The notes: generated by a model from the letters alone, not told the origin. A DNA stretch of 13,912 nucleotides from RGIG3528 sp964653855 (GCA_964653855.1 CAZZFV010000050.1:1-13912), one strand, 5' to 3'. Numbered from the stretch's first letter, positions 7,047 to 13,912 are shown. Numbers and translations: made by a program.

Positions 7047-7631
7047 ATGAAGCTTTTGGAAGAAAGAATCTTAAGAGACGGAATCGTAAAGGAAGGAAAT
7101 GTCTTAAAGGTTGACAGCTTTATCAATCATCAAATGGATGTTAAGCTCTTTAAGGAAATGGGTAAGGAGTGGAAGCGTCTTTTTAAAGATAAGCCGATCA
7201 ACAAAATCTTAACGATCGAAGCGTCCGGAATCGGAATTGCGTGTGTTGCCGCCGAATATTTTGACGTACCCGTCGTTTTTGCAAAGAAGACTCAAAGCAT
7301 AAATCTTGACGGTGAAATGTATTCATGCAAAATCGAAAGCTTCACCAAAAAAAGAGTTTATGACGTAATCGTATCCAAAAAGTTTTTGGGACCCGACGAC
7401 AACGTTCTTATTATAGACGATTTCCTCGCAAACGGATGCGCCGTGCTCGGACTTCTCGATATCATTAAGGATTCGGGTGCGCATCTTATGGGTGTCGGAA
7501 TTGCGGTCGAAAAGGGATTCCAGAGGGGTGGCAAAATAATCCGCGAAATGGGAATCGACCTTCAAAGCCTTGCGATCGTCGACGAAATGAATGCACAGAC
7601 CGGTGAAATCGTATTCAGAAAACAGGATTAA
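7047..7631 (+). CDS. xpt: Xanthine phosphoribosyltransferase (194 aa)
   Basis: Converts xanthine (and, in relatives, guanine less well) plus PRPP to the nucleotide XMP in cytosolic purine salvage. The ATG at 7047 gives 194 residues, the length of the Bacillus enzyme, and is preceded by GGGAG at 7032-7036. A longer open frame reaching back to 6837 is rejected because its first 70 residues lie across the promoter and leader and have no similarity to the enzyme. Diagnostic parts are the N-terminal block MKLLEERILRDG, the segment ILTIEASGIGIA (about 54-65), the flexible-loop region FAKKTQSINLDG, and the PRPP-binding motif VLIIDDFLANG at 120-130. It stands alone before a strong terminator and is divergent from the nucleoside importer, consistent with joint purine salvage. 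Confidence 0.96.
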   Translation: MKLLEERILRDGIVKEGNVLKVDSFINHQMDVKLFKEMGKEWKRLFKDKPINKILTIEASGIGIACVAAEYFDVPVVFAKKTQSINLDGEMYSCKIESFTKKRVYDVIVSKKFLGPDDNVLIIDDFLANGCAVLGLLDIIKDSGAHLMGVGIAVEKGFQRGGKIIREMGIDLQSLAIVDEMNAQTGEIVFRKQD

Positions 7632-7646
7632 AAAAGTGCGGAAATC

Positions 7647-7686
7647 AAAAGCAGCTTTGCCAAAACGCGGCAAGGCTGCTTTTTTT
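7647..7686. terminator. Terminator between convergent xpt and the sbcDC-operon end
   Basis: A 15-bp stem (7647-7661 with 7669-7683, one G-U pair, loop AAAACGC) is followed by T6 on the plus strand. On the minus strand it is followed by TTTTGATTT, so it can also end the leftward operon, whose last stop codon is at 7690-7692. Confidence 0.93.
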
Positions 7687-7689
7687 AGG

Positions 7690-8292
7690 TTAAGAGTTTT
7701 GAGATTTATGTTTGGAATAATGGCATGATGATGTAAATGCATTAAACAGCTTTTTATCGGCAAGCTTATACCCGCCTCTGCCGCATCCGATAATTTGAAC
7801 TCCGATGTTACGAAGATGTTTTATATCAAGAACGGAGATCCCGGAGTTTATTTTTTTTAAAGTATTTATTGTACAGCGTTGATCTGAATATTCAAGCAAA
7901 AAATGTATGATTATTGTGTATCTTAACATTTCTTGATGCTTACCGGAGCTTATATTGCATAAATCTTCAAATGACATTTTGTAGGTGTTTTGACAGTTAC
8001 GCTTGCAAGAATCAATGTTTGAATATCCCAAAATTTTGAAAATTTTTTTTTGGTTTTTGTCTACCTGTTCCGAAGATATATAATTGTGAAATAATCGAAA
8101 ATTGAGCAGTATTTGAATTTGTTTCGGGGAGATACCTACATGTTCTTTTGCCAGTCTTTGAATATATCTTTTATTGGCTTCGTAATCGTAATCTGTGATT
8201 TTTTTGGGCGTTTTTACGTGAGCGACGATTTCTTGACAAGCGTTATTTCTTGCTTCATCTCTTTTCTTATTGTTCAATGATGCTTGGGTCAT
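7690..8292 (-). CDS. Unknown protein with winged-helix-like C-terminus, last gene of sbcDC operon (200 aa)
   Basis: I do not recognise the family. I place the start at the ATG at 8292 (MTQASLNNKKRDEARNN): upstream the frame is open to 8529 only because it reads the acidic repeat of the neighbouring gene in another frame. This start overlaps the preceding gene by 26 nt, suggesting translational coupling; a clear ribosome binding site is lacking, so a start slightly downstream is possible. The protein is basic and mostly helical, with a YIQRLAKEHVGISPKQIQ segment at about 43-60 and six cysteines in the full chain. The C-terminus at about 138-180 (CTINTLKKINSGISVLDIKH, then LRNIGVQIIGCGRGGYKLAD) resembles the recognition helix and wing of winged-helix regulators, where an L-R-x-x-G-x-x-I block is followed by a G-G-Y-x-L strand. 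DNA binding is therefore plausible but unproven. Confidence 0.7.
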   Translation of the reverse strand: MTQASLNNKKRDEARNNACQEIVAHVKTPKKITDYDYEANKRYIQRLAKEHVGISPKQIQILLNFRLFHNYISSEQVDKNQKKIFKILGYSNIDSCKRNCQNTYKMSFEDLCNISSGKHQEMLRYTIIIHFLLEYSDQRCTINTLKKINSGISVLDIKHLRNIGVQIIGCGRGGYKLADKKLFNAFTSSCHYSKHKSQNS

Positions 8293-9106
8293 CAGAATGA
8301 GGCATGCCCTCGCTTTCGTCATATTTGACGATGCTTTCGTTATCATCGTCATCTTCGTTATATTCGTCTTCATCATCGCCATTTTCATCGTCGTCGCATT
8401 CGTCTTCATCATCGGATTTATATTCGTCCGGATCATAATGAAGTGTGTCGTGAAGGTAATCGGCAATGGCAAAGGAATCGGGAACGGCAAAAAAGGATGT
8501 CGAAATGAGAGACATAACAACTTCACCAAAATGATTTTTTGCTTTTAATCCGATTGTTTTTCCGACATTGTATATTTGAATAAAGTACCATCCGAGAACG
8601 TATTCGTTGCTGAGCAGATGTTCGATGCCGTGGTCGTTTATGCCCACAATGATACTTTTTATCATATCATACAGCCTATCATCTTTAAGTAATGTATTTT
8701 TAGCTTCTTGCTCGTCCCATTTATATATTTTGTATTCGTCGATATAGCGGTCGAGAACGAGTGTTTGGATGATATCCAAGGTGAAGGTTTTGTTTTGGAC
8801 AATGGAAAAATTTTTTTTGTTCTGTTGAGCGATATTTTCAAAAAGGGGTCTTTGCACACAAGTTACATACGGATACACTCTTGTGAGGTCAAAAGCTTCA
8901 CAAAAAGGTTCATCTCTTGCGATTAAATCCAAAAACCATTTAAAGTAAAAATCATACACGGTCCAATTTGCTTTTGCGGCATTTGCTATAGCCTCTCCGA
9001 ATTCGTTGATTGTATAAGGAGAGAAGGGGAGCTTTTTTTCTTTATATTTCGGATCGAGTTCCGTTACAAATGCCTTTGCTGCTTTAATATCATTTATGTT
9101 TGCCAT
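8267..9106 (-). CDS. Unknown protein with long acidic tail, downstream of sbcC (279 aa)
   Basis: A complete gene starting 22 nt after the sbcC stop, with AAAGGA before its ATG, so it belongs to the sbcDC operon. I do not recognise the family. Residues 1 to about 222 look like a mainly helical soluble domain rich in aromatic residues (NWTVYDFYFKWFLDLIARDE, about 47-66; EYVLGWYFIQIYNVGKTIGL, about 168-187). The C-terminus is strikingly acidic: 23 of residues 225-257 are Asp or Glu, with runs such as DDEDECDDDE and EDDDD, followed by a less acidic end to residue 279. Such tails occur in DNA mimics, histone-like chaperones and low-affinity metal binders, so an interaction with the DNA-binding surface of SbcCD or with the basic neighbour is possible but speculative. 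No nuclease, ATPase or transmembrane motif is visible. Confidence 0.78.
   Translation of the reverse strand: MANINDIKAAKAFVTELDPKYKEKKLPFSPYTINEFGEAIANAAKANWTVYDFYFKWFLDLIARDEPFCEAFDLTRVYPYVTCVQRPLFENIAQQNKKNFSIVQNKTFTLDIIQTLVLDRYIDEYKIYKWDEQEAKNTLLKDDRLYDMIKSIIVGINDHGIEHLLSNEYVLGWYFIQIYNVGKTIGLKAKNHFGEVVMSLISTSFFAVPDSFAIADYLHDTLHYDPDEYKSDDEDECDDDENGDDEDEYNEDDDDNESIVKYDESEGMPHSDDPSIIEQ
8336..8434 (-). repeat. Simple-sequence GAT/GAC/GAA tract encoding the acidic tail
   Basis: The minus strand is an imperfect trinucleotide tract of GAT, GAC and GAA codons (seen on the plus strand as TCATCATCG/TTCGTC repeats). It encodes residues 225-257 of the acidic-tail protein. In the +1 frame, the frame of the downstream gene, it reads as ATG-rich codons with no stop, which explains the artificially long open frame there. 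Such tracts can change length by slippage. Confidence 0.85.
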
Positions 9107-9128
9107 ATTTTTGGTCCTTTCAATTAAG

Positions 9129-11942
9129 TTATACTATAATTCTTGCTGTACTTCCGATAAGACTCGGGTTTTCACGAACATCGTATTTTTCGACAATAAT
9201 TTGTTTGTCAATGTAATTTTTTAATTCTTCGACGTGCGAAATTATTCCGATAATGTGTTCGCCGGATGAAAGCTCCGTGAGAACCTTCATCATTTGATCG
9301 AGATATTTGCTGCTCAATGTGCCAAAACCTTCGTCGATATACATTGTATCAATGTTTATTCCGCCTGATTCTTCTCTGATTGTGTCCGAAAGCCCCAGTG
9401 CGAGAGAAAGTGAAGCTTCAAATGTTTCACCGCCCGATAAACTGTTCACGTCTCTTCTTGAATCACTGTAATGGTCAACAACGTTGAGGTCAAGACCGGC
9501 TTGACCCTGTGTTTTTTCAACCGGCTTAAGTTCCAATTCAAATTGTCCGTTTGACATAATCATAAGGCGCCTGTTGGCATGAGAAAGAATTTGATTGAAA
9601 TAAGTCATTTGAATAAACGTTTCCAATTGTATTTTCTTATCCATTTTTCCGTTTGCCGTATCGGAAAGCGAATTAATCCAACTGAGGCGTTCCTCCAGCT
9701 TTTCAAGCTTCTCACGATTACTGCCGATGTTTTGAAGAACTTGTTTGTTGTTTTCAATGTGGGAGAGAAGTTTTGCATCCTTTCGGATGTATTCATCTTT
9801 CTTTTCTGTTATTCTTGCTTTTTTTTCTTCCAATTCTTCTTTGTTGGGATATGTATCGGAAGAAAGTGATTTGCGAAGCTCTTCGATTGCGGACTTATAT
9901 GCGACAATTTTTTTGTCGGATTCCGTTAAATCTTCAAACGCTTTGTCATAAGCGGATTTCAGCTGATTGATTGAAACATTAAGCTTTTTGATTTCTTCGT
10001 CGGCTTCTTTTTTACAATCGAACATCAGAGTCTTTTTTATGTTGCAAAATTGAGCTTCTTTTTCTTGCAATGTTGCTTTTTGACACCCCAAATAGTCGCG
10101 GAGATCCGAGAGAATAACAAGTTTTTTCGAAAGTTCTTCTTCTTTCTTCGGTATATCCATGTTTAACTTATCTCGAAGTTCAATATTTTTGTTTTCGTTA
10201 TCTATTGCCTCGTTCAGTTGCCGGATTTCTTCGGAAGTGTTTTTTGTTTCATCGGGAAGCAAATTTCTTGTGGCTTCGGAATTGCTTTCCTGCCACAGAT
10301 CATTACTGTAAGTGCAAGTTTCTGCTTTTTTGCTGTCAAGCTTAGTTCTTATTTCCGCACATTCCAAACTCTTTTTTTCTTCAATTTTGTGCGCTGCATC
10401 GGAATCATTTTTTGCTTTTTTTAATTCCGCTTCGGTAGGGGCACTTTCGGATTTGCGAGCTTTATTTGGGTGTAATGTTGAACCGCATACGGGGCAAGCC
10501 TCACCCTCTTTCAAAGTTTCCGCTAAAATTCCGGCTTGTTCGTCAAGAAAAGCCCTGTTTTTTTGCTCGTAAACATTAATGGCAATTTTGGCGTCATTCG
10601 ATGCTTTGCGATATTCATATTGAAGGCGTGACAAGTTTTCCTCCAGGGTATCGAGCTCGTTTAATGCATCGGAAAAATCCTTAAGTTTTTTTAGCCTAAT
10701 CTTCTTACTTTCAAGTTTATTTATATATTCTTGTTTTTTTTCACCGGTGGAAGATAACTCGGTAAGTCTCTTTTTTAAATTGTCAAGGGATTGTACAGCT
10801 GTTTTATATTTGTTATTTTCGTCGCAGTATTTTTTTTCTGAAGAAGAAATGTCTGCTTTGATTTTGTTTATTTGTTCCGAAACGGTGGCAAGTTGTTCAT
10901 AATAAACATATTCGTTTTCAAGTTTTGCTTTTTGTTTTTCATATTCTTCTCTTAAAGGAATATTTTCCTTTTCTTTATTAAGAATATCTTTAAAGCGGAT
11001 ATTATAATTAAGCTCTTGAGTTAAATTTTTTTCGGTAAGACTGAGATTCTGTTTTGTATTTTCTTGAATCTTGATTTTGCCGAGAGCTTGGTTAATGATT
11101 TCAAGTTCCGATTCGGTTTTTTTAAGAGAATCATTAACGGAATTTTGAGCCTCGGCATCGGATTTACACAGCTGTTCAATTAAATCGATTGCATCTTTAA
11201 TTAAAGTCGGACTTTTGATTGATATGTCATTGTTTTTTGCTTTTTTTGCTTCTTTTACTTCTTTTATTTCTTTTATTTTTTCATTAAGAACATCGTCTTC
11301 GTCACAAACAATATTGTTCAATTGGATTATGAGTGATTTTTCTTCCGCTTCAAGGTCATTGGAAAGACTTGCAACTTCTTTTGACAACTCGACCTGCATT
11401 TTTTGGTATAAATCTGTTTTAAAAATTTTCCGGAAGATTTCGATTCGATCTTTTGTTGAAGCCAATAAAAATTTTGAAAATTCACCCTGAGCAATCATTG
11501 CAATTTGAGTGAATTGCTTTTTGTCGATTCCCATTATATTCTTTATGGCGGCATTTACATTTCTTTCGCCGGTTGTGACGGTATTGTCGGGAGAGATAAG
11601 GGTTGCGGCACTTTTGATTGTTTTGATTTTATCTTCGCTTTGGTATGAATATTCGGGATTGCGTTTGACTGTGTATTCTTTATTGTTATATGAAAAAATA
11701 AGTTCGACTTCGGTGGGGGTGGAATCGGTGGCATATTTCGAGCGAAGCATGGCTTTTTCGCGATTTTCTCCACTGGCTTCTCCGTATAACGCGTAACTGA
11801 TCGCATCAAAAATAAATGTTTTTCCTGCACCTGTTTCTCCGGTAATAAGATATAATCCGTTTTTGCCGAGGTGATCCAATTCAAGAACGGTTTTGTTTAC
11901 ATAAGGACCGAAAGCGGTCATTGTCAGCTTAAGTGGTCTCAT
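9129..11942 (-). CDS. sbcC: SbcC, ATPase subunit of the SbcCD nuclease (937 aa)
   Basis: A Rad50-type SMC-like ATPase that works with SbcD to cut DNA hairpins, palindromes and protein-blocked ends in the cytoplasm. The N-terminal domain has F-G-P-Y and Walker A GETGAGKT at 35-42 and the Q-loop region QFTQIAMIAQGEFSKFL. Long coiled-coil arms (roughly 180-470 and 500-770, rich in E, K and L) flank the zinc-hook motif CPVC at 483-486, very close to the middle of the chain. The C-terminal domain carries the signature LSGGE at 835-839, Walker B MYIDE at 867-871 and the switch His at 903 (ISHVEEL). At 937 residues it is shorter than the E. coli protein (about 1,050), with the difference probably in the coiled coils. 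It overlaps sbcD by 14 nt, the usual coupled arrangement. Confidence 0.96.
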   Translation of the reverse strand: MRPLKLTMTAFGPYVNKTVLELDHLGKNGLYLITGETGAGKTFIFDAISYALYGEASGENREKAMLRSKYATDSTPTEVELIFSYNNKEYTVKRNPEYSYQSEDKIKTIKSAATLISPDNTVTTGERNVNAAIKNIMGIDKKQFTQIAMIAQGEFSKFLLASTKDRIEIFRKIFKTDLYQKMQVELSKEVASLSNDLEAEEKSLIIQLNNIVCDEDDVLNEKIKEIKEVKEAKKAKNNDISIKSPTLIKDAIDLIEQLCKSDAEAQNSVNDSLKKTESELEIINQALGKIKIQENTKQNLSLTEKNLTQELNYNIRFKDILNKEKENIPLREEYEKQKAKLENEYVYYEQLATVSEQINKIKADISSSEKKYCDENNKYKTAVQSLDNLKKRLTELSSTGEKKQEYINKLESKKIRLKKLKDFSDALNELDTLEENLSRLQYEYRKASNDAKIAINVYEQKNRAFLDEQAGILAETLKEGEACPVCGSTLHPNKARKSESAPTEAELKKAKNDSDAAHKIEEKKSLECAEIRTKLDSKKAETCTYSNDLWQESNSEATRNLLPDETKNTSEEIRQLNEAIDNENKNIELRDKLNMDIPKKEEELSKKLVILSDLRDYLGCQKATLQEKEAQFCNIKKTLMFDCKKEADEEIKKLNVSINQLKSAYDKAFEDLTESDKKIVAYKSAIEELRKSLSSDTYPNKEELEEKKARITEKKDEYIRKDAKLLSHIENNKQVLQNIGSNREKLEKLEERLSWINSLSDTANGKMDKKIQLETFIQMTYFNQILSHANRRLMIMSNGQFELELKPVEKTQGQAGLDLNVVDHYSDSRRDVNSLSGGETFEASLSLALGLSDTIREESGGINIDTMYIDEGFGTLSSKYLDQMMKVLTELSSGEHIIGIISHVEELKNYIDKQIIVEKYDVRENPSLIGSTARIIV

Positions 11943-13080
11943 AATTTACTCCTTCCTGTTGATTTGTTAATTTATCGATCATTTCAATAATAAATTTGGT
12001 TTGCACATCGCTCAAGGGTTGATTGTTTTGTAATTCATACAATTCCGAAAAGAGATCCAAAGGGGATTTTGATTTAATATTTTTTATTTTCGTAATTTCG
12101 GAGTTTGCATTTGTTCTTTTGTTGTCGTAGCTTAAAGATAAGATTCTGTGATATATGGTTTTTAGTTTTTCAAATGCATACGGAATTTCATTTTCATCCG
12201 TAAGAGTAATCTGGATGTAATCGTCTTGCAGAGCTCCGAATTCATAAAATTTTTTTCTGGCGATTTCTTCGTATGATCCTTTTAATTCGACAAGATTGTG
12301 TAAGGGAATAAGGGGGATTGTTTTGTATGTAATATTTCCTTTCTCGGCAAGCGTGATAACGGTTACGGATTTTTTGTCTGTTTTTTCCGAAAGAGAATAT
12401 TTTAAAGGGGTTCCGCAATACCTTATTTTTTCTGAACCGCAATTCTGCGGTGAGTGAATATGACCGAGTGCAACATAATCAAATTGATCAAATACGGAAG
12501 CGTCAATATTGTCTGTTCCGCCAATCGACAATTCGGAATCCGAACGTATTGCGCCGGTTACAAATTGGTGAGTGACAAGAATATTTCTATTGGCGGGATT
12601 AATGTTCATTTTTGATATCGCATGTTGTACCGCATCGGAATAAGTTAAAATATTTTGACAATAAGGTATAACATTGGCGGGACGGATAAAAGGAAGTAAA
12701 TATATGTCAACAGTTCCGTATTCGTCTTGTAATGAAAATGGAGAAATTTCATCATTATAGGTACGGGCTATGTGGATACCGCAATTATCCATAATACGTG
12801 AACCAAATGACAGCTTTTCAGGCGAATCGTGATTTCCGCTGATAACAAAAGTGTTAATTTTTCGTTCCGCAAGTTTGGTAAGAAAATTGTCAAATAATTT
12901 TACTGCTTCGGCGGAAGGCTGACTTGAGTGATAGATGTCACCGGCAATAAGTACTCCGTCCGGAGCTTCATCATAAATAATATTGATGATGCGTTTGAGA
13001 ATAAAGTCTTGATCTTCAGTCAGATTGTAGCCGTTCATGCTTCGTCCGAGGTGAAGATCGGATAAGTGAATAAATTTCAT
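11929..13080 (-). CDS. sbcD: SbcD, nuclease subunit of the SbcCD complex (383 aa)
   Basis: Mre11-type calcineurin-like metallophosphoesterase: Mn-dependent nuclease partner of SbcC. I chose the ATG at 13080: AGGAGG lies 9-10 nt upstream and the product starts with the family hallmark MKFIHLSDLHLGR. The open frame extends back to 13323, but that part reads the tRNA gene and its promoter antisense and is not coding. Metal-binding motifs are DLH at 8-10, GD at 47-48, GNHD at 82-85, H171 (THQF) and GHIH at 206-209. The C-terminal third (about 290-383) fits the capping domain and the SbcC-binding helices. It is the first gene of a four-gene operon and overlaps sbcC. Confidence 0.96.
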   Translation of the reverse strand: MKFIHLSDLHLGRSMNGYNLTEDQDFILKRIINIIYDEAPDGVLIAGDIYHSSQPSAEAVKLFDNFLTKLAERKINTFVISGNHDSPEKLSFGSRIMDNCGIHIARTYNDEISPFSLQDEYGTVDIYLLPFIRPANVIPYCQNILTYSDAVQHAISKMNINPANRNILVTHQFVTGAIRSDSELSIGGTDNIDASVFDQFDYVALGHIHSPQNCGSEKIRYCGTPLKYSLSEKTDKKSVTVITLAEKGNITYKTIPLIPLHNLVELKGSYEEIARKKFYEFGALQDDYIQITLTDENEIPYAFEKLKTIYHRILSLSYDNKRTNANSEITKIKNIKSKSPLDLFSELYELQNNQPLSDVQTKFIIEMIDKLTNQQEGVNYETT

Positions 13081-13118
13081 AAAAGTTGCCTCCTTATTGG
13101 ATTTTTTTAGTGATTTAA

Positions 13119-13127
13119 AGTATAACA
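13119..13127 (-). promoter_or_regulatory. Extended -10 promoter of the sbcDC operon
   Basis: On the minus strand TGTTATACT reads as TG-N-TATACT, an extended -10 with one mismatch from TATAAT. No good -35 is found at 16-18 nt upstream, which an extended -10 can tolerate. Transcription would begin near 13112, leaving about 32 nt before the sbcD start codon. The rest of the 13081-13253 gap is A+T-rich and holds this promoter and the opposing tRNA promoter. Confidence 0.55.
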
Positions 13128-13195
13128 TAAAAAACCACGGCGAAATGCGACAAAATGCAGTGTGTATGTTAAAACAGCGAAAATAAAAAAAGTGC

Positions 13196-13224
13196 TTGAC
13201 CTTTTTTAAAAACAGTAGTAATAT
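13196..13224 (+). promoter_or_regulatory. Promoter of the tRNA-Pro gene
   Basis: TTGACC (13196-13201), 17-nt spacer, TAATAT (13219-13224). Transcription is expected from about 13231, some 20 nt before the mature tRNA 5' end. Confidence 0.8.
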
Positions 13225-13253
13225 ATTGCGTGTTCTCTTAAAAGAACTCAAAT

Positions 13254-13328
13254 CGGGGTGTGGCTCAGTTTGGCTAGAGCGCCATCTTAGGGAGGTGGAA
13301 GTCGCAAGTTCGAATCTTGTCACTCCGA
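13254..13328 (+). tRNA. tRNA-Pro, anticodon AGG
   Basis: All arms fold. The acceptor stem is CGGGGTG (13254-13260) with CACTCCG (13321-13327), containing one G-U pair, and discriminator A at 13328. The D stem is GCTC/GAGC. The anticodon stem is CCATC/GGTGG around the 7-nt loop TTAGGGA, giving anticodon AGG. The T stem is GCAAG/CTTGT with loop TTCGAAT. CCA is not encoded (TTA follows). G35-G36, the acceptor sequence and the A73 discriminator fit proline identity. An A at position 34 is uncommon for bacterial tRNA-Pro and implies deamination to inosine by a TadA-type enzyme if it is to read several CCN codons; that enzyme is not in this window. The gene is a single transcription unit with its own terminator. 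Confidence 0.93.
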
Positions 13329-13334
13329 TTAGAG

Positions 13335-13369
13335 AAAAGAAGCTTTTCGTGTGAGAAGCTTCTTTTTTT
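13335..13369 (+). terminator. Intrinsic terminator after tRNA-Pro
   Basis: AAGAAGCTT (13337-13345) pairs with AAGCTTCTT (13356-13364) around a 10-nt loop and is followed by a T7 run. It separates the tRNA transcript from hup. Confidence 0.92.
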
Positions 13370-13453
13370 ATTCGTTAAACATGAAAAACAATAAAAAAAA
13401 TATAAAAAATCCTTTGAAAACCGCTAAAATAAAGCCTTTTGACGTGATTTTAG

Positions 13454-13482
13454 TTGACAAAACCAAGAAATCAAGCTATAGT
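13454..13482 (+). promoter_or_regulatory. Strong SigA promoter of hup
   Basis: A perfect TTGACA -35 (13454-13459), 17-nt spacer and TATAGT -10 (13477-13482, one mismatch). Transcription would begin near 13489, giving an 80-nt leader. This fits an abundant chromosomal protein. Confidence 0.9.
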
Positions 13483-13524
13483 CTGTGTATGCGGTGAGCA
13501 AGGTTTCGTTCACCAAAAAACAAA

Positions 13525-13541
13525 CGGATTTTTTAAATCCG
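13525..13541 (+). other. Small hairpin in the hup leader
   Basis: CGGATTT-TTT-AAATCCG forms a 7-bp stem with a 3-nt loop about 15 nt upstream of the AGGAGG ribosome binding site. It is not followed by a T-run, so it is not a terminator; mRNA stabilisation is a possible role. Nothing specific to a known regulatory RNA is visible. Confidence 0.4.
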
Positions 13542-13569
13542 GTTAAACAATCCACAGGAGGAAAATTTA

Positions 13570-13845
13570 ATGAACAAGACAGAATTGGTTGCAGCAATCG
13601 CTGAAAACGCAGGTATTTCCAAGAAGGATGCAGACAAGGCAGTAAAGGCATTCGTTGATGTTACGACAGATGCTCTTAAGAAGGGTGACAAGATTGCTCT
13701 CGTTGGTTTCGGTACATTCGAAGTAGCTACAAGAGCTGCTCGTACAGGCAGAAATCCTCAGACAAAGCAGACAATCAACATCCCCGCAAGCAAGGCACCC
13801 AAGTTCAAGGCAGGCAAGAGCTTGAAGGACGCTGTTAACGCATAA
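13570..13845 (+). CDS. hup: HU-family nucleoid DNA-binding protein (91 aa)
   Basis: A histone-like protein that binds and bends DNA as a dimer and helps compact the chromosome. At 91 residues it has the family's usual length. It begins with the two-helix dimerisation part MNKTELVAAIAENAGISKKD, continues with the conserved VGFGTFEV strand block (about 45-52), and carries the DNA-contacting beta arm with GRNPQT at 60-65 (Pro63 is the residue that intercalates into DNA) and INIPAS at 69-74. The C-terminal helix block FKAGKSLKDAVN is typical. AGGAGG lies 8 nt before the ATG. Codon choice looks more biased (for example repeated AAG, GCA, GCT and ACA) than in the neighbouring operons, consistent with high expression. 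Confidence 0.97.
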   Translation: MNKTELVAAIAENAGISKKDADKAVKAFVDVTTDALKKGDKIALVGFGTFEVATRAARTGRNPQTKQTINIPASKAPKFKAGKSLKDAVNA

Positions 13846-13878
13846 ATAGAGACCGGTATCCAAGGCGGTACAAAGCAA

Positions 13879-13912
13879 AACCCCACGAATGGCATTTCGT
13901 GGGGTTATTTTT
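13879..13912 (+). terminator. Intrinsic terminator after hup
   Basis: An 11-bp stem AACCCCACGAA (13879-13889) with its complement at 13896-13906, loop TGGCAT, followed by ATTTTT up to the window edge. Confidence 0.93.

Noticed and set aside
7323..7763. 146-codon minus-strand ORF over xpt
   Set aside because: Antisense to xpt, spans the terminator, no ribosome binding site or recognisable protein features.
8293..8529. N-terminal extension of the last sbcDC-operon gene (Met/Thr-rich)
   Set aside because: It is the acidic repeat of the neighbouring gene read in the +1 frame; its odd composition comes from the GAT/GAC/GAA tract.
13081..13323. 81-codon N-terminal extension of sbcD
   Set aside because: It reads the tRNA-Pro gene and its promoter antisense; SbcD starts with MKFIHLSDLHLG at the ATG preceded by AGGAGG.
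7690..13328. sbcDC cassette as an island integrated at the tRNA-Pro gene
   Set aside because: The tRNA 3' end, where integrases act, faces hup and not the cassette; no integrase or repeated tRNA 3' fragment was seen near 7690.
13567..13878. 103-codon minus-strand ORF over hup
   Set aside because: Cys-rich antisense shadow of a highly biased HU gene.

Overview
The window looks like chromosome of a Gram-positive, moderately low-G+C bacterium of the class Clostridia (Lachnospiraceae- or Ruminococcaceae-like). The reasons are AGGAGG-type ribosome binding sites, SigA-type promoters, strong intrinsic terminators, a lipoprotein-anchored Bmp-family nucleoside ABC transporter, a 194-residue Xpt, and a tRNA gene without an encoded CCA. 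No insertion sequence, CRISPR array, rRNA gene or phage gene was seen.

Layout. (1) Positions 1-730, plus strand: the 3' end of a DUF5662-like gene cut by the window edge, then a free-standing 55-residue basic protein gene closed by a strong bidirectional terminator. (2) Positions 792-6767, minus strand: a six-gene operon transcribed right to left from a near-consensus promoter (TTTACA-N17-TATAAT). Its order is Bmp/NupN-type lipoprotein, double-cassette ATPase (TTG start), two permeases, an 80-residue protein of unknown function, and an archaeal-type (d)CMP kinase-like protein with a C-terminal extension. (3) Positions 6891-7631, plus strand: the divergent gene xpt with a leader of about 144 nt. 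Three imperfect direct repeats at 32-34 bp spacing lie between the two divergent promoters. Uptake of nucleosides, base salvage by Xpt and nucleotide phosphorylation by the kinase would form one salvage unit under shared control; this is inference from gene content and arrangement. (4) Positions 7690-13127, minus strand: an operon sbcD-sbcC followed tightly by two genes I do not recognise. One encodes a 279-residue protein with an extremely acidic tail, the other a 200-residue protein with a winged-helix-like C-terminus. Their close packing (14-nt overlap, 22-nt gap, 26-nt overlap) makes a four-gene DNA-end-processing cassette with two undescribed partners the most interesting item here. (5) Positions 13196-13912, plus strand: tRNA-Pro with the uncommon anticodon AGG, its own promoter and terminator, then hup (HU) with a strong promoter and terminator.

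The two convergent junctions (55-residue gene/kinase gene, and xpt/last gene of the sbcDC operon) are each closed by a hairpin with A- and T-runs on both sides, able to act in both directions.
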